Source: Allopusillimonas sp048270225
GTDB lineage: Bacteria; Pseudomonadota; Gammaproteobacteria; Burkholderiales; Burkholderiaceae_B
Assembly (NCBI GenBank): GCA_048270225.1
Contig: JBLWTG010000001.1
Span: forward strand, 124,001 to 188,000
Direction of reading: 5' to 3'
Length of the DNA: 64,000 bases
Part shown: piece after piece, positions 8,636 through 16,673 of the stretch
Numbering within the stretch: the stretch's first letter is position 1
Layout: every line of letters starts with the position of its first letter
The notes under the pieces: model-generated
The model's input: only the letters and a program-made list of their open reading frames with translations
Told to the model about the DNA's origin: nothing
Database searches by the model: none
Position numbers and translations under genes: made by a program

Positions 8636-10245
8636 CGCTACTGCAGGTCCGGCATCTGGTTCGCGATTTCGGCGGCAACCGTGCGGTCGACGACGTCAGT
8701 TTCGATCTTGCGCCTGGAGAACTGCTGGCGCTGATCGGACCCAATGGCGCGGGCAAGTCGACAGTATTCAATATGCTGGGCGGGCAGTTGCCAGCAAGCT
8801 CGGGCGAGGCCACCCTGGACGGGCAGGCATTGCTGGGCCTGGCATCGCACCGCATCGCCCGGCTTGGGGTGGGCCGCAGCTTCCAGCTTGCGGCCACGTT
8901 CGGCTCATTCAGTGTCCTGGAAAACGTGCAGATGGCCTTGCTGGCCAGTCGGGGCAAGTCCTGGTCGTTCTGGCGGCCGGGACGCCGGGCATATCGGGAT
9001 GAGGCGCTGGCACTGCTGGAGCAGGTCGGCATGCGCGATCAGGCGGACAGTCCGTGCAAGGAGCTGGCCTACGGCGACGTCAAGCGGGTGGAGCTGGCCA
9101 TCAGCCTTGCGGGCAATCCGCGGCTGCTGCTGATGGACGAGCCAACCGCGGGCATGGGGGCGAGCGAACGCAATGCGCTGATGGCGCTGGTCAAGCGCCT
9201 GGTCGGCGAGCGCAATATGGCCGCACTGTTCACCGAGCACAGCATGGATGTCGTGTTCGGCTATGCGGACCGCATTCTGGTGCTTGCACGCGGACGGCTG
9301 ATCGCTCAGGGGCAGGAAGATCAGATACGCCAGCATCCTGACGTGCGCAAGGTTTATTTCGGCAGCGGTAAAACGTTCACCGGGGCAGAGGATGCTGCGG
9401 TGCAGGTCGACGCCGTCCCGCAGCAGCCGGCGCTGCTGACAGCCCAGGGCCTGGACGCCTGGTATGGCGCCGCGCACATCCTGCGCGACGTCGGGCTGCA
9501 GGTCCGGCGCGGGGAAGTGGTGGCGCTGCTGGGACGCAATGGGGCAGGCAAGTCCACGACGCTCAAGGCCGTGATGGGCCTGGTTGAGCGGCGGGCGGTG
9601 GCGCTGGATTTCATGGGGCATGCACTGGCGCAGCGCCAGCCTTTCGAGATCGCCCGGTTGGGATTGGGCTATGTGCCGGAAGACCGCCGGATTTTTACCG
9701 ATCTGACCGTCACCGAAAATCTGATGGCTGGCCGGCAGGCGGCGCGGGCGTGGCCACGGCAAGCGGTGCAGGGTATTCGGGGCAGCGGGCGTAAAGCTGC
9801 CGCTGCGGGCCACGACGGTCAGTCCGCGTCCGGCGTCATCACCCAGCCTGCGGCAGGCGAAGAAACGTTGAACTGGACGCTGGAGCGGATTTTCGATGTG
9901 TTTCCGCATCTGGCGGGCTTGCGCCACCGGCCGGCGGGCGCGATGAGCGGCGGCGAGCAGCAGATGCTGGCGGTGGCCCGCACGCTGATGGGCAATCCCT
10001 ATTTATTGCTGCTTGATGAGCCATCGGAAGGCGTGGCGCCGGTGATTGTCGAGCAGATGGCCGAGATGATACTGACGCTCAAGCAGCGCGGCGTGAGTGT
10101 GCTGCTGTCGGAGCAGAATCTGCATTTTGCCCGGCTGGTGGCGGATCGCGCCTATGTCCTGGAAAAAGGCGAAATCCGCTATCAGGGCAGTATGCAGGCG
10201 CTGGCGCACGACGATGCCGTGCGCCGCAGCTATCTGGAGCTATAG
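8632..10245 (+). CDS. Fused LivG-LivF ATPase of a HAAT ABC transporter
   Basis: 537 residues from the ATG at 8632, which overlaps the permease stop. Residues about 1-240 are a LivG domain (Walker A GPNGAGKST, a degenerate signature LAYGDVKRVELA, Walker B LLLMDEPTAG). Residues about 265-537 are a LivF domain (GRNGAGKST, YVPEDRRIFTDLTVTENL, signature MSGGEQQMLAVAR, LLLLDEPSEG). The LivF half carries roughly 30 extra Ala/Gly/Arg-rich residues between ENL and the LERIFDVFPHL helix (about residues 366-410), where most LivF proteins have a short loop. With the fused permease, one binding protein plus two polypeptides replaces the usual five-gene system. Confidence 0.92.
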   Translation: MTLLQVRHLVRDFGGNRAVDDVSFDLAPGELLALIGPNGAGKSTVFNMLGGQLPASSGEATLDGQALLGLASHRIARLGVGRSFQLAATFGSFSVLENVQMALLASRGKSWSFWRPGRRAYRDEALALLEQVGMRDQADSPCKELAYGDVKRVELAISLAGNPRLLLMDEPTAGMGASERNALMALVKRLVGERNMAALFTEHSMDVVFGYADRILVLARGRLIAQGQEDQIRQHPDVRKVYFGSGKTFTGAEDAAVQVDAVPQQPALLTAQGLDAWYGAAHILRDVGLQVRRGEVVALLGRNGAGKSTTLKAVMGLVERRAVALDFMGHALAQRQPFEIARLGLGYVPEDRRIFTDLTVTENLMAGRQAARAWPRQAVQGIRGSGRKAAAAGHDGQSASGVITQPAAGEETLNWTLERIFDVFPHLAGLRHRPAGAMSGGEQQMLAVARTLMGNPYLLLLDEPSEGVAPVIVEQMAEMILTLKQRGVSVLLSEQNLHFARLVADRAYVLEKGEIRYQGSMQALAHDDAVRRSYLEL

Positions 10246-10252
10246 CGCGTTT

Positions 10253-13200
10253 TCAGGCCACATCCTGCTGCAGTGTCCTGCCGTGCCGGTATTGCTGCAG
10301 CAGTTCGGTCCGGCGGGTTTGCGCAGCCAGTACGCTTTTTTCTTTCACATGGCCAAAGCCCCGGATATCGTCCGGCAGTCCGGCCAGCGCCAGTGCTGCA
10401 TCCAGATTGCGCTCCGTCAGACTGTTGCAGAACTCATCGACCAGCGCGAAGTAATCCTGCAGCAGCTCACGCTCCATGCGCCGTTCGGCGGTTTTGCCGA
10501 ATATGTCCAGTGGCGTGCCGCGCAGGCCCTTGAGACGGGCGAGCAGGCCGAAGGCGCGCATCATCCAGGGCCCATAGCTGCGTTTGATCAGCTCGCCCTT
10601 GTCGTTCTTGCGGGCCAGCAGCGGCGGGGCCAGATGAAAGCGCAATGTATAGTCTTTGCCGGGTTCGCCATCGAACTGTTCACGCAGCTTGCGCAGGAAG
10701 TCCGGGTCGGTGTAGAGGCGGGCAACTTCGTATTCATCCTTGTACGCCATCAGCTTGGCCAGGTTGGCGGCGATGCTGCGCGTCAGGCGCCCTGCCTGGC
10801 CTGAGGGCAGGCTGGATTCCTTGTCGCGCACCCGCTGCAGTGCGTCCCGGTAGCGGCGCGCATAAGCCGCGTTCTGGTAGGTGGTCAGGCGTTGGGCCTG
10901 GCGTTCGATGAGTGCATCCAGGGTTTCGGGCATGGCAATGACCCGGCGGGGCGCATCGCCGCGACTGGCCTCGCGGGCCTGGAAACTGTCGCCGGATGCC
11001 AGTTGCGGCGCAACCGCATCCGCGCCCAGGTGGGCGACTGCGCGGCCCCAGTCGAAGGCGGCCAGGTTTTTGTCGACCATAACGCCGTTCAGCTCGATGG
11101 CGCGCAGCAGGCTTTCCTGCGACAGAGGTATCCAGCCTTGCTGCCAGGCGTAGCCCAGCAACAACGGATTGGCGTAGATGGCGTCGCCCAGCAGGCTCAC
11201 TGCCAGCGCGTTGGCGTCAAGAAATGCGCAGTCCGGGCCGAGCGCATCGATCAGGCGCTGGCTGGCTGCCTCTTGCGGAAAGCGCCACTTGGGATTGTGA
11301 ATGAGGGCCGCCGTGGGGATGGTGGCGCTGTTGATGGCTGCCTGGGTGCGTCCCTTGAAGGCTTTGCCCAGCACCTCGGCGGAAGACGTGACGATGGCGT
11401 CGCAGCCTATGATGAGCCTGGCTTCGCCGGTGGCGATGCGGGTCGCGTGAAGATCGGATGGCTGGGGCGCAAGCTGTACATGACTGAGAACGGCGCCGCC
11501 CTTTTGCGCGAGGCCGGCCATGTCCAGCACCGTGACGCCCTTGTTTTCCAGGTGGGCCGCCATGCCCAGCAGGCCGCCTATGGTGACCACGCCGGTGCCG
11601 CCGATGCCGGTGACCAGTACGCCATAAGTGTCGGTCAGCTCGGGCACGTCAGGCAGGGGCAGATCAGCGGGCGGTGCATGGCGGTCCGGGCTGGCGGTCT
11701 GGCCATTGGCGCGCACAGGGGCCGGGCTTGGTGTGGGCTTCCTGACCTGGGCGCCCTCTGCCGTGACAAAGCTTGGGCAGAAGCCGTTGACGCAGGAGTA
11801 GTCCTTGTTGCAGGACGACTGGTTGATGCGGCGCTTGGTACCCAGCGGCGTGTCCAGCGGTTCCACCGACAGGCAGTTCGATTTTTCCGAGCAGTCGCCA
11901 CAGCCTTCGCAGACCGCATCATTGATGAATACGCGCCTGGCGGGATCCGGGTAGGCGCCGCGCTTGCGACGCCGCCGTTTTTCGGTGGCGCAGGTCTGAT
12001 CGTAGACCAGCACGGTGGTGCCTTCGATTTCGCGCAGTTCGCGCTGGACGCGGTCGAGCTCGTCGCGATGATAGACCGGAGCATTGCCTGCCAGCGCCAC
12101 GCCCCGATATTTTTCGGGTTCGTCGGTCACGACGACGATTTTGCGGGCGCCCTCGGCGTGTACCTGGGCAATCACATCGGTGACCTTGAGTATCCCGTCC
12201 ACGGGCTGCCCGCCCGTCATGGCGACGGCGTCGTTGTACAGGATTTTGTAGGTGATGTTGGCGTTGGCGGCAATTGACGCGCGTACGGCCAGAATGCCGG
12301 AGTGGAAATACGTGCCATCGCCCAGATTGGCGAATATGTGCTGCTCGTCGGTGAAGTGGCGCTGGCCTATCCAAGCTGCGCCTTCGCCACCCATATGGCT
12401 GAAGGTTGCGGTCTCGCGATCCATCCAGATGGCCATGTAATGGCAGCCTATGCCAGCCAGCGCGCGCGAGCCTTCCGGGACGCGGGTGGAGGTGTTGTGC
12501 GGACAGCCGGAACAGAACCAGGGTTTGCGCTCGAGTTCGGCGGCGGGGCTGGTCTGTTCGCGCTCCTTGGCGTCGATGATGGCGATGCGCGAGGCAATGC
12601 GTGCGCGCAGCGCGTCGGGCATCTGCGCCTTGTCCAGGCGGCGGGCGATGGCGCGGGCAATGATGGCGGGCGACAGCTCGCCGCGCGCGGGCAGCAGCCA
12701 TTGGCCGCGAGGCACCGACCATTCTCCGCCCGCGTTGTCCTTTTCATCGAACTTGCCGTAAACGCTGGGGCGTACGTCGTCGCGCCAGTTGTACAGCTCT
12801 TCTTTGAGTGCATATTCGAGAATCTGGCGCTTTTCTTCCACGACCAGGATTTCTTCCAGCCCGGTGGCGAATTCACGCGCATCCTGGGCGTTGAGCGGCC
12901 AGACACAGCCTACTTTCATCAAGCGTATGCCCAGTTGCGCACAGGCGGCCTCGTCCAGCCCCAGCTCCACCAGCGCCTGCCGGGTGTCCAGATAGGCCTT
13001 GCCGGCGGTCATGATGCCCAGGCGCGGCCGGTCCGAGTCGAACACGATGCGATTCAGGCGGTTGGCGCGCGTATAGGCCAGGGCGGCATACCACTTGTAG
13101 TCGATCAGCCGGGCTTCCTGGTCCAGCGGCGGATCGGGCCAGCGGATGCTCAGCCCGCCGGGCGGCAGTGTGAAGTCTTCGGGGATGATGATGCGGGCGC

Positions 13201-13882
13201 GATCGGGATCGATATCCACCGAGGCGGTCGACTCCACGACTTCGGTCACGCATTTCATGGCTACCCACAGGCCCGAATAACGGCTCATGGCCCAGCCGTG
13301 CAGGCCGAAGTCCAGGTATTCCTGAACGTTGGCGGGATAGAGCACCGGAATCCCGGCGGAGACAAAATCATGTTCGGACTGGTGTGCGACCGTGGAGGAC
13401 TTGGCGCCGTGGTCGTCGCCGGCCAGCACCAGCACGCCGCCATGCGCCGAGCTGCCGGCCGCGTTGGCGTGCTTGAGCACGTCCATGGAGCGATCCACGC
13501 CCGGCCCTTTGCCGTACCACATGCCGAACACCCCGTCGCGCGTGGCGTGAGGCGTGAGGCTGACCTGCTGGCTGCCCCATACCGAAGTGGCCGCCAGGTC
13601 TTCGTTCAGGCCCGGCTGAAAGACAATGTCGTTTTCGCTCAGGTGCTGCTTGGCTTTCCAGAGCGCCAGGTCCAGGGCGCCCAGGGGCGAGCCGCGATAG
13701 CCCGAGATAAAGCCTGCAGTATTCAGGCCGGCGGCCTGGTCGCGCGCCTTTTGCAGCATAGGCAGTCTGACCAGGGCCTGGGTGCCGCTCATGTAGGCGC
13801 GGCCTTTGTCCAGTGTGTACTTGTCGTCCAGCGTTACGTTGGCGAGCGATGAGAGCACCGCCTGATCGAGGGGGGCGTTCAT
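10253..13882 (-). CDS. Indolepyruvate ferredoxin oxidoreductase, single-polypeptide
   Basis: 1209 residues from the ATG at 13882, preceded by CAGGAG; the frame extends further upstream but only through the LysR gene and promoter. N-terminal pyrimidine-binding ThDP domain (GFISGYRGSPLGALD near residue 60); FCSGCPHNT near 458; ThDP-binding LGDGTYFHSG near 520; an iron-sulfur cluster motif CEGCGDCSEKSNC near 660; then a C-terminal gamma-type domain (LVTGIGGTGVVTIGG, about 730 onward). It decarboxylates aryl-2-oxoacids such as indolepyruvate or phenylpyruvate to arylacetyl-CoA using ferredoxin. The tail abuts the HAAT ATPase gene (7-base gap, convergent); a LysR regulator is divergent. Confidence 0.92.
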   Translation of the reverse strand: MNAPLDQAVLSSLANVTLDDKYTLDKGRAYMSGTQALVRLPMLQKARDQAAGLNTAGFISGYRGSPLGALDLALWKAKQHLSENDIVFQPGLNEDLAATSVWGSQQVSLTPHATRDGVFGMWYGKGPGVDRSMDVLKHANAAGSSAHGGVLVLAGDDHGAKSSTVAHQSEHDFVSAGIPVLYPANVQEYLDFGLHGWAMSRYSGLWVAMKCVTEVVESTASVDIDPDRARIIIPEDFTLPPGGLSIRWPDPPLDQEARLIDYKWYAALAYTRANRLNRIVFDSDRPRLGIMTAGKAYLDTRQALVELGLDEAACAQLGIRLMKVGCVWPLNAQDAREFATGLEEILVVEEKRQILEYALKEELYNWRDDVRPSVYGKFDEKDNAGGEWSVPRGQWLLPARGELSPAIIARAIARRLDKAQMPDALRARIASRIAIIDAKEREQTSPAAELERKPWFCSGCPHNTSTRVPEGSRALAGIGCHYMAIWMDRETATFSHMGGEGAAWIGQRHFTDEQHIFANLGDGTYFHSGILAVRASIAANANITYKILYNDAVAMTGGQPVDGILKVTDVIAQVHAEGARKIVVVTDEPEKYRGVALAGNAPVYHRDELDRVQRELREIEGTTVLVYDQTCATEKRRRRKRGAYPDPARRVFINDAVCEGCGDCSEKSNCLSVEPLDTPLGTKRRINQSSCNKDYSCVNGFCPSFVTAEGAQVRKPTPSPAPVRANGQTASPDRHAPPADLPLPDVPELTDTYGVLVTGIGGTGVVTIGGLLGMAAHLENKGVTVLDMAGLAQKGGAVLSHVQLAPQPSDLHATRIATGEARLIIGCDAIVTSSAEVLGKAFKGRTQAAINSATIPTAALIHNPKWRFPQEAASQRLIDALGPDCAFLDANALAVSLLGDAIYANPLLLGYAWQQGWIPLSQESLLRAIELNGVMVDKNLAAFDWGRAVAHLGADAVAPQLASGDSFQAREASRGDAPRRVIAMPETLDALIERQAQRLTTYQNAAYARRYRDALQRVRDKESSLPSGQAGRLTRSIAANLAKLMAYKDEYEVARLYTDPDFLRKLREQFDGEPGKDYTLRFHLAPPLLARKNDKGELIKRSYGPWMMRAFGLLARLKGLRGTPLDIFGKTAERRMERELLQDYFALVDEFCNSLTERNLDAALALAGLPDDIRGFGHVKEKSVLAAQTRRTELLQQYRHGRTLQQDVA

Positions 13883-13990
13883 ATGCAGGTAGTCTCCTGG
13901 GACGTAATCGTTATTTCTGTTCAGACAGTGTATGTGTTGCCATTGATATCGTAAAATCAAATTTTCAGCTATCTGGTATAAAAATAACAG

Positions 13991-14923
13991 ATGAAGAGCG
14001 AGGTCACTCTGCGGCAGTTCCGTTACTTTATTGCCGCCGCCACAACCGGGCGCCTGTCGTCCGCTGCAGTGCAGGAGCACGTCTCGCAATCCGCGGTGAC
14101 CAGCGCCGTGCAGGCGCTGGAAAACCAGCTCAAGGTGCGCCTGTTCGATCGCCTGCCGCATGGCGTGGCGCTTACGCCGGAAGGCCAGGTGTTTTTCCAC
14201 CATGCGCGCCATGTCATGGATTCGGTCAACGACGCAATGCGTCATGCCAGCCTGGTCCCGCAGACCGCGCAGGGCACGATACGGATTGCCGCCACCTATA
14301 CTGTTCTGGGCTATTTCCTGCCGGATCTGCTCAGCCGTTTCAAGCGCAGCTATCCGCAGGTGGAGATTGACCTGGTCGATATGGATCGCCGTGAGCTCGA
14401 GGTCGCGCTCGAACACGGCAGCATCGATCTGGGCATAGGCCTGCTATCCAATATCGCGTCCGGCCATCGGCATGGACAGCATTTGCTGGTGCGGTCGCGG
14501 CGGCGGCTGTGGGCCGGGGCGGACCATCCGCTGGCCAGCCAGCCTATGGTCAGTCTGGATGATATCGCCCGTTACCCCTATATTCTATTGACGGTGGACG
14601 ATGCCGATGCTGCCGCGTTGCGGCATTGGGACGGCACGAAAACCGACCTGAAAATCGCCATGCGCACCAGTTCGCTGGAAGCCTTGCGCGGTCTGGTGGC
14701 TTATGGTTTTGGGGTGTCCATACTTTCCGACCTGGTCTATCGGCCCTGGTCGCTCGAGGGCAAGAAGATAGTGGGCATCCCGTTATCGGATCCCATCGCG
14801 CCGATGGATGTCGGGCTGCTTTGGCCGGCCAGGCGCGATCCAGTCGGTCTGGTCGATGCCTTCAGACAGTTTCTGGTCCAGGCGTGCGAGGGTAGGGGAG
14901 AAGAGGTGCTGCGGCGCCCCTGA
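13991..14923 (+). CDS. LysR-family transcriptional regulator
   Basis: 310 residues with the standard layout: winged HTH at residues 1-65 (LRQFRYFIAAATTGRLSSAAVQEHVSQSAVTSAVQALE) and a periplasmic-binding-like effector domain from about 92 (IRIAATYTVLGYFLPDLLSRF). It is divergent from the indolepyruvate oxidoreductase gene across a 108-base AT-rich gap, the typical arrangement for a LysR controlling its neighbour. The effector is probably an aromatic acid or keto acid, by context only. Confidence 0.9.
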   Translation: MKSEVTLRQFRYFIAAATTGRLSSAAVQEHVSQSAVTSAVQALENQLKVRLFDRLPHGVALTPEGQVFFHHARHVMDSVNDAMRHASLVPQTAQGTIRIAATYTVLGYFLPDLLSRFKRSYPQVEIDLVDMDRRELEVALEHGSIDLGIGLLSNIASGHRHGQHLLVRSRRRLWAGADHPLASQPMVSLDDIARYPYILLTVDDADAAALRHWDGTKTDLKIAMRTSSLEALRGLVAYGFGVSILSDLVYRPWSLEGKKIVGIPLSDPIAPMDVGLLWPARRDPVGLVDAFRQFLVQACEGRGEEVLRRP

Positions 14924-14957
14924 CCTGAGCGCGGAGGCTGTCGTTCACAGGTCAGGG
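14918..14957. terminator. Inverted repeat between convergent lysR and pldA
   Basis: CCCTGACCTG (14918-14927) and CAGGTCAGGG (14948-14957) are perfect 10-base inverted arms with a 20-base loop, overlapping the LysR stop codon and ending 13 bases from the phospholipase stop. Position suggests a bidirectional terminator. There is no T tract, so it may act as a transcript-end structure only. Confidence 0.4.
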
Positions 14958-14970
14958 CCGGGTATGGCGA

Positions 14971-16287
14971 TCAGGGAACGATGGCCAGCCCGATGCGGAA
15001 CTGCGAACCTGTTTTCTGGTTGTAGTCGAGCAGGGTCTCGCCATAGCCCTTGGTGTACTGGGCATAGAGGTAACCATTCATGCTCAGGAAGGTTCGGCGC
15101 AATGGCCAGGCGGCTTCCAACTGCGTGGCATAACGTCCGTGGTCGCCGCGGCGGTACAGGCTGCTCAGCACCAGCCCGTTGTCCTGCGCCCACCGTAGCT
15201 TCCAGTCGACATGGCCGTAGTAATCGGCATAATCAGGATTGTCGCTGAGGCCGAAATATGCTTTGACCTTGGGGGCAAAGGTCAGTGTGCTGCCGCCGTC
15301 AAAACGATAGTTGAATTCGGGCTGCACATAGACGAAATTGAGCGAGCGCGAATCGTCGCCGGCCTTGCCGTTGGACTCATGCTCTACGCCCGTCTGCAGT
15401 CCCGTGAACCATTGCTTGTCCGGGGATTGCCATAAGGCGTCTTTGCGCCAGAACAGGCTGGGCTTGAACGAGGTATCCACGAAGGGCGACGAGTCTGAGG
15501 ACAAATCCCACAGGGCAGTCTGCGTATAGCCCAGATAGAAATTGTCGATGAATTCGGGGTTGGCCATATCCTTGGGCCGGAACAGCTGGTACTTCAGGCT
15601 GATCTGGTAGCGTGCAAACCGGCCATCATGATTGCCCAGCGCAAAATAAACAGGTTCGTAAGGCTGAATGGCGCTGCGGAAATTCTCGAAGCCAGATGAT
15701 GATGCATCGACCGGCGTCGTCGTTGCAGGGGCCGGACCCTCATACAGCGGTGCGCCGGCGGCAATGACTTCGCCGCTGGGCAGGGCGGGGTCTGGTGCGC
15801 CGTTGCGACCCGCCTTGCCGGCGTCGATCACGGGGCTCGATGCAGGCGCCGTGGCGACCAGGCCTTTGCCGGGCAGGCTCGCATCCAGGGCAAGCAATGT
15901 CGAGTCCCCCTCGACATTGACGGCCTGCAGGCCCTTGACTTCGCTGGGGACCGTGGCGCGCCAGCTGATCTGCACAAAATTATTGACGGGTATGGTGATC
16001 TGCCCCTCGCCTTCAGTGAGGTAGGCCAGGCTGCGTGTGGCCTGACCATCCGGTCCGCGCCACTGGATCACCAGTTGCTTTGGCGCGGTCCAGCTCATGG
16101 CGCTTGCTGTATCGTTGAACAGCACGGCAGTGATATTGATGGTGTCGCCAGGCGCCGCCTGCGTCTGCGAGAGTCTGTAGCTGACGCCAGCCTGCGCGGC
16201 TGTACAGGTCAGGGCGGTACCGGCTGCGAGCGCAATGCTGGCAAGCGCCAGTCTGCTTGCGGAGTGGAGGCAATGCATGGGATACAT
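14971..16287 (-). CDS. pldA: Outer membrane phospholipase A1 (OMPLA)
   Basis: 438 residues. Signal peptide at 1-33 (ALASIALAAGTALTCTAAQAG). An extra N-terminal beta-rich segment (about 35-190) comes before the barrel, which carries the catalytic signature GVEHESNG (His303, Ser305) followed by SRSLNFVYVQPEF with the conserved Asn. His, Ser and Asn form the OMPLA catalytic triad; the enzyme is a calcium-dependent dimeric phospholipase in the outer membrane. The C terminus FRIGLAIVP ends in a hydrophobic residue pattern acceptable for a barrel strand. Start at 16287; the in-frame ATG at 16278 is an equally possible start. Confidence 0.88.
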   Translation of the reverse strand: MYPMHCLHSASRLALASIALAAGTALTCTAAQAGVSYRLSQTQAAPGDTINITAVLFNDTASAMSWTAPKQLVIQWRGPDGQATRSLAYLTEGEGQITIPVNNFVQISWRATVPSEVKGLQAVNVEGDSTLLALDASLPGKGLVATAPASSPVIDAGKAGRNGAPDPALPSGEVIAAGAPLYEGPAPATTTPVDASSSGFENFRSAIQPYEPVYFALGNHDGRFARYQISLKYQLFRPKDMANPEFIDNFYLGYTQTALWDLSSDSSPFVDTSFKPSLFWRKDALWQSPDKQWFTGLQTGVEHESNGKAGDDSRSLNFVYVQPEFNYRFDGGSTLTFAPKVKAYFGLSDNPDYADYYGHVDWKLRWAQDNGLVLSSLYRRGDHGRYATQLEAAWPLRRTFLSMNGYLYAQYTKGYGETLLDYNQKTGSQFRIGLAIVP

Positions 16288-16515
16288 ATTAAGGTTGGGA
16301 AGGGAAACTGTAACATTGCCCTCAAAAAACGACGCAACCTATTGTAATGAAATGGTAGCGACTGGATAGAAACGCGCACCGGGCGCGGCGATCTTGCAGA
16401 CTGTGCGGCATCGTCTGCGTGTCACGATATAATAGGCGGCTTGATTTTTTCTATCCCCGGACGCAGCGGGACAGGCTCTTGTTTTTTTCAGGCCGGTCGC
16501 TTTTGCGGGGATGTC

Positions 16516-16521
16516 TATAAT
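16516..16521 (+). promoter_or_regulatory. -10 element for tRNA-Arg
   Basis: TATAAT lies 30 bases before the tRNA-Arg and is followed by a GC-rich segment of the kind found at stable-RNA promoters. No good -35 hexamer is visible at the correct spacing. Confidence 0.4.
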
Positions 16522-16550
16522 GGCGCGCTTATAGCGACGTCGTCTTCAAT

Positions 16551-16624
16551 GTCGCGGTAGCTCAACTGGATAGAGCACCGGCCTTCTAAGCCGGGGGTTA
16601 CGGGTTCGATTCCTGTCCGCGACG
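16551..16624 (+). tRNA. tRNA-Arg (anticodon TCT)
   Basis: Cloverleaf read directly: acceptor GTCGCGG pairs with CCGCGAC, D arm TAGCTCAACTGGATAGAGCA, anticodon loop CTTCTAA (anticodon TCT) on a CCGGC/GCCGG stem, T arm CGGGTTCGATTCCTG, discriminator G. The CCA end is not encoded (the DNA continues CATCTG). It lies between the promoter of pldA and the tail of the peptide-transporter operon. Confidence 0.96.
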
Positions 16625-16673
16625 CATCTGCCTCCTCTTTTAGTGGCCCGTAAGCCTGTTTTTGCGGCGTGGC

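Noticed and set aside
10892..13852. Two long plus-strand open frames (461 and 516 codons) opposite indolepyruvate ferredoxin oxidoreductase
   Set aside because: Both are antisense to strongly conserved motifs of the oxidoreductase and encode Gly/Ala/Arg/His-rich sequence without recognisable fold.
13971..13992. ATCTG-N12-CAGAT inverted repeat at the LysR start codon
   Set aside because: Arms are only five bases and overlap the start codon; likely by chance in AT-rich DNA.
13883..14416. N-terminal extension of the indolepyruvate oxidoreductase frame
   Set aside because: The frame stays open through the promoter and into the divergent LysR gene, but the residues are unlike the family and a good ribosome binding site precedes the ATG at 13882.
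16428..16433. A second TATAAT upstream of tRNA-Arg
   Set aside because: It is 118 bases from the tRNA, has no -35 partner at suitable distance, and a closer TATAAT at 16516 is better placed.
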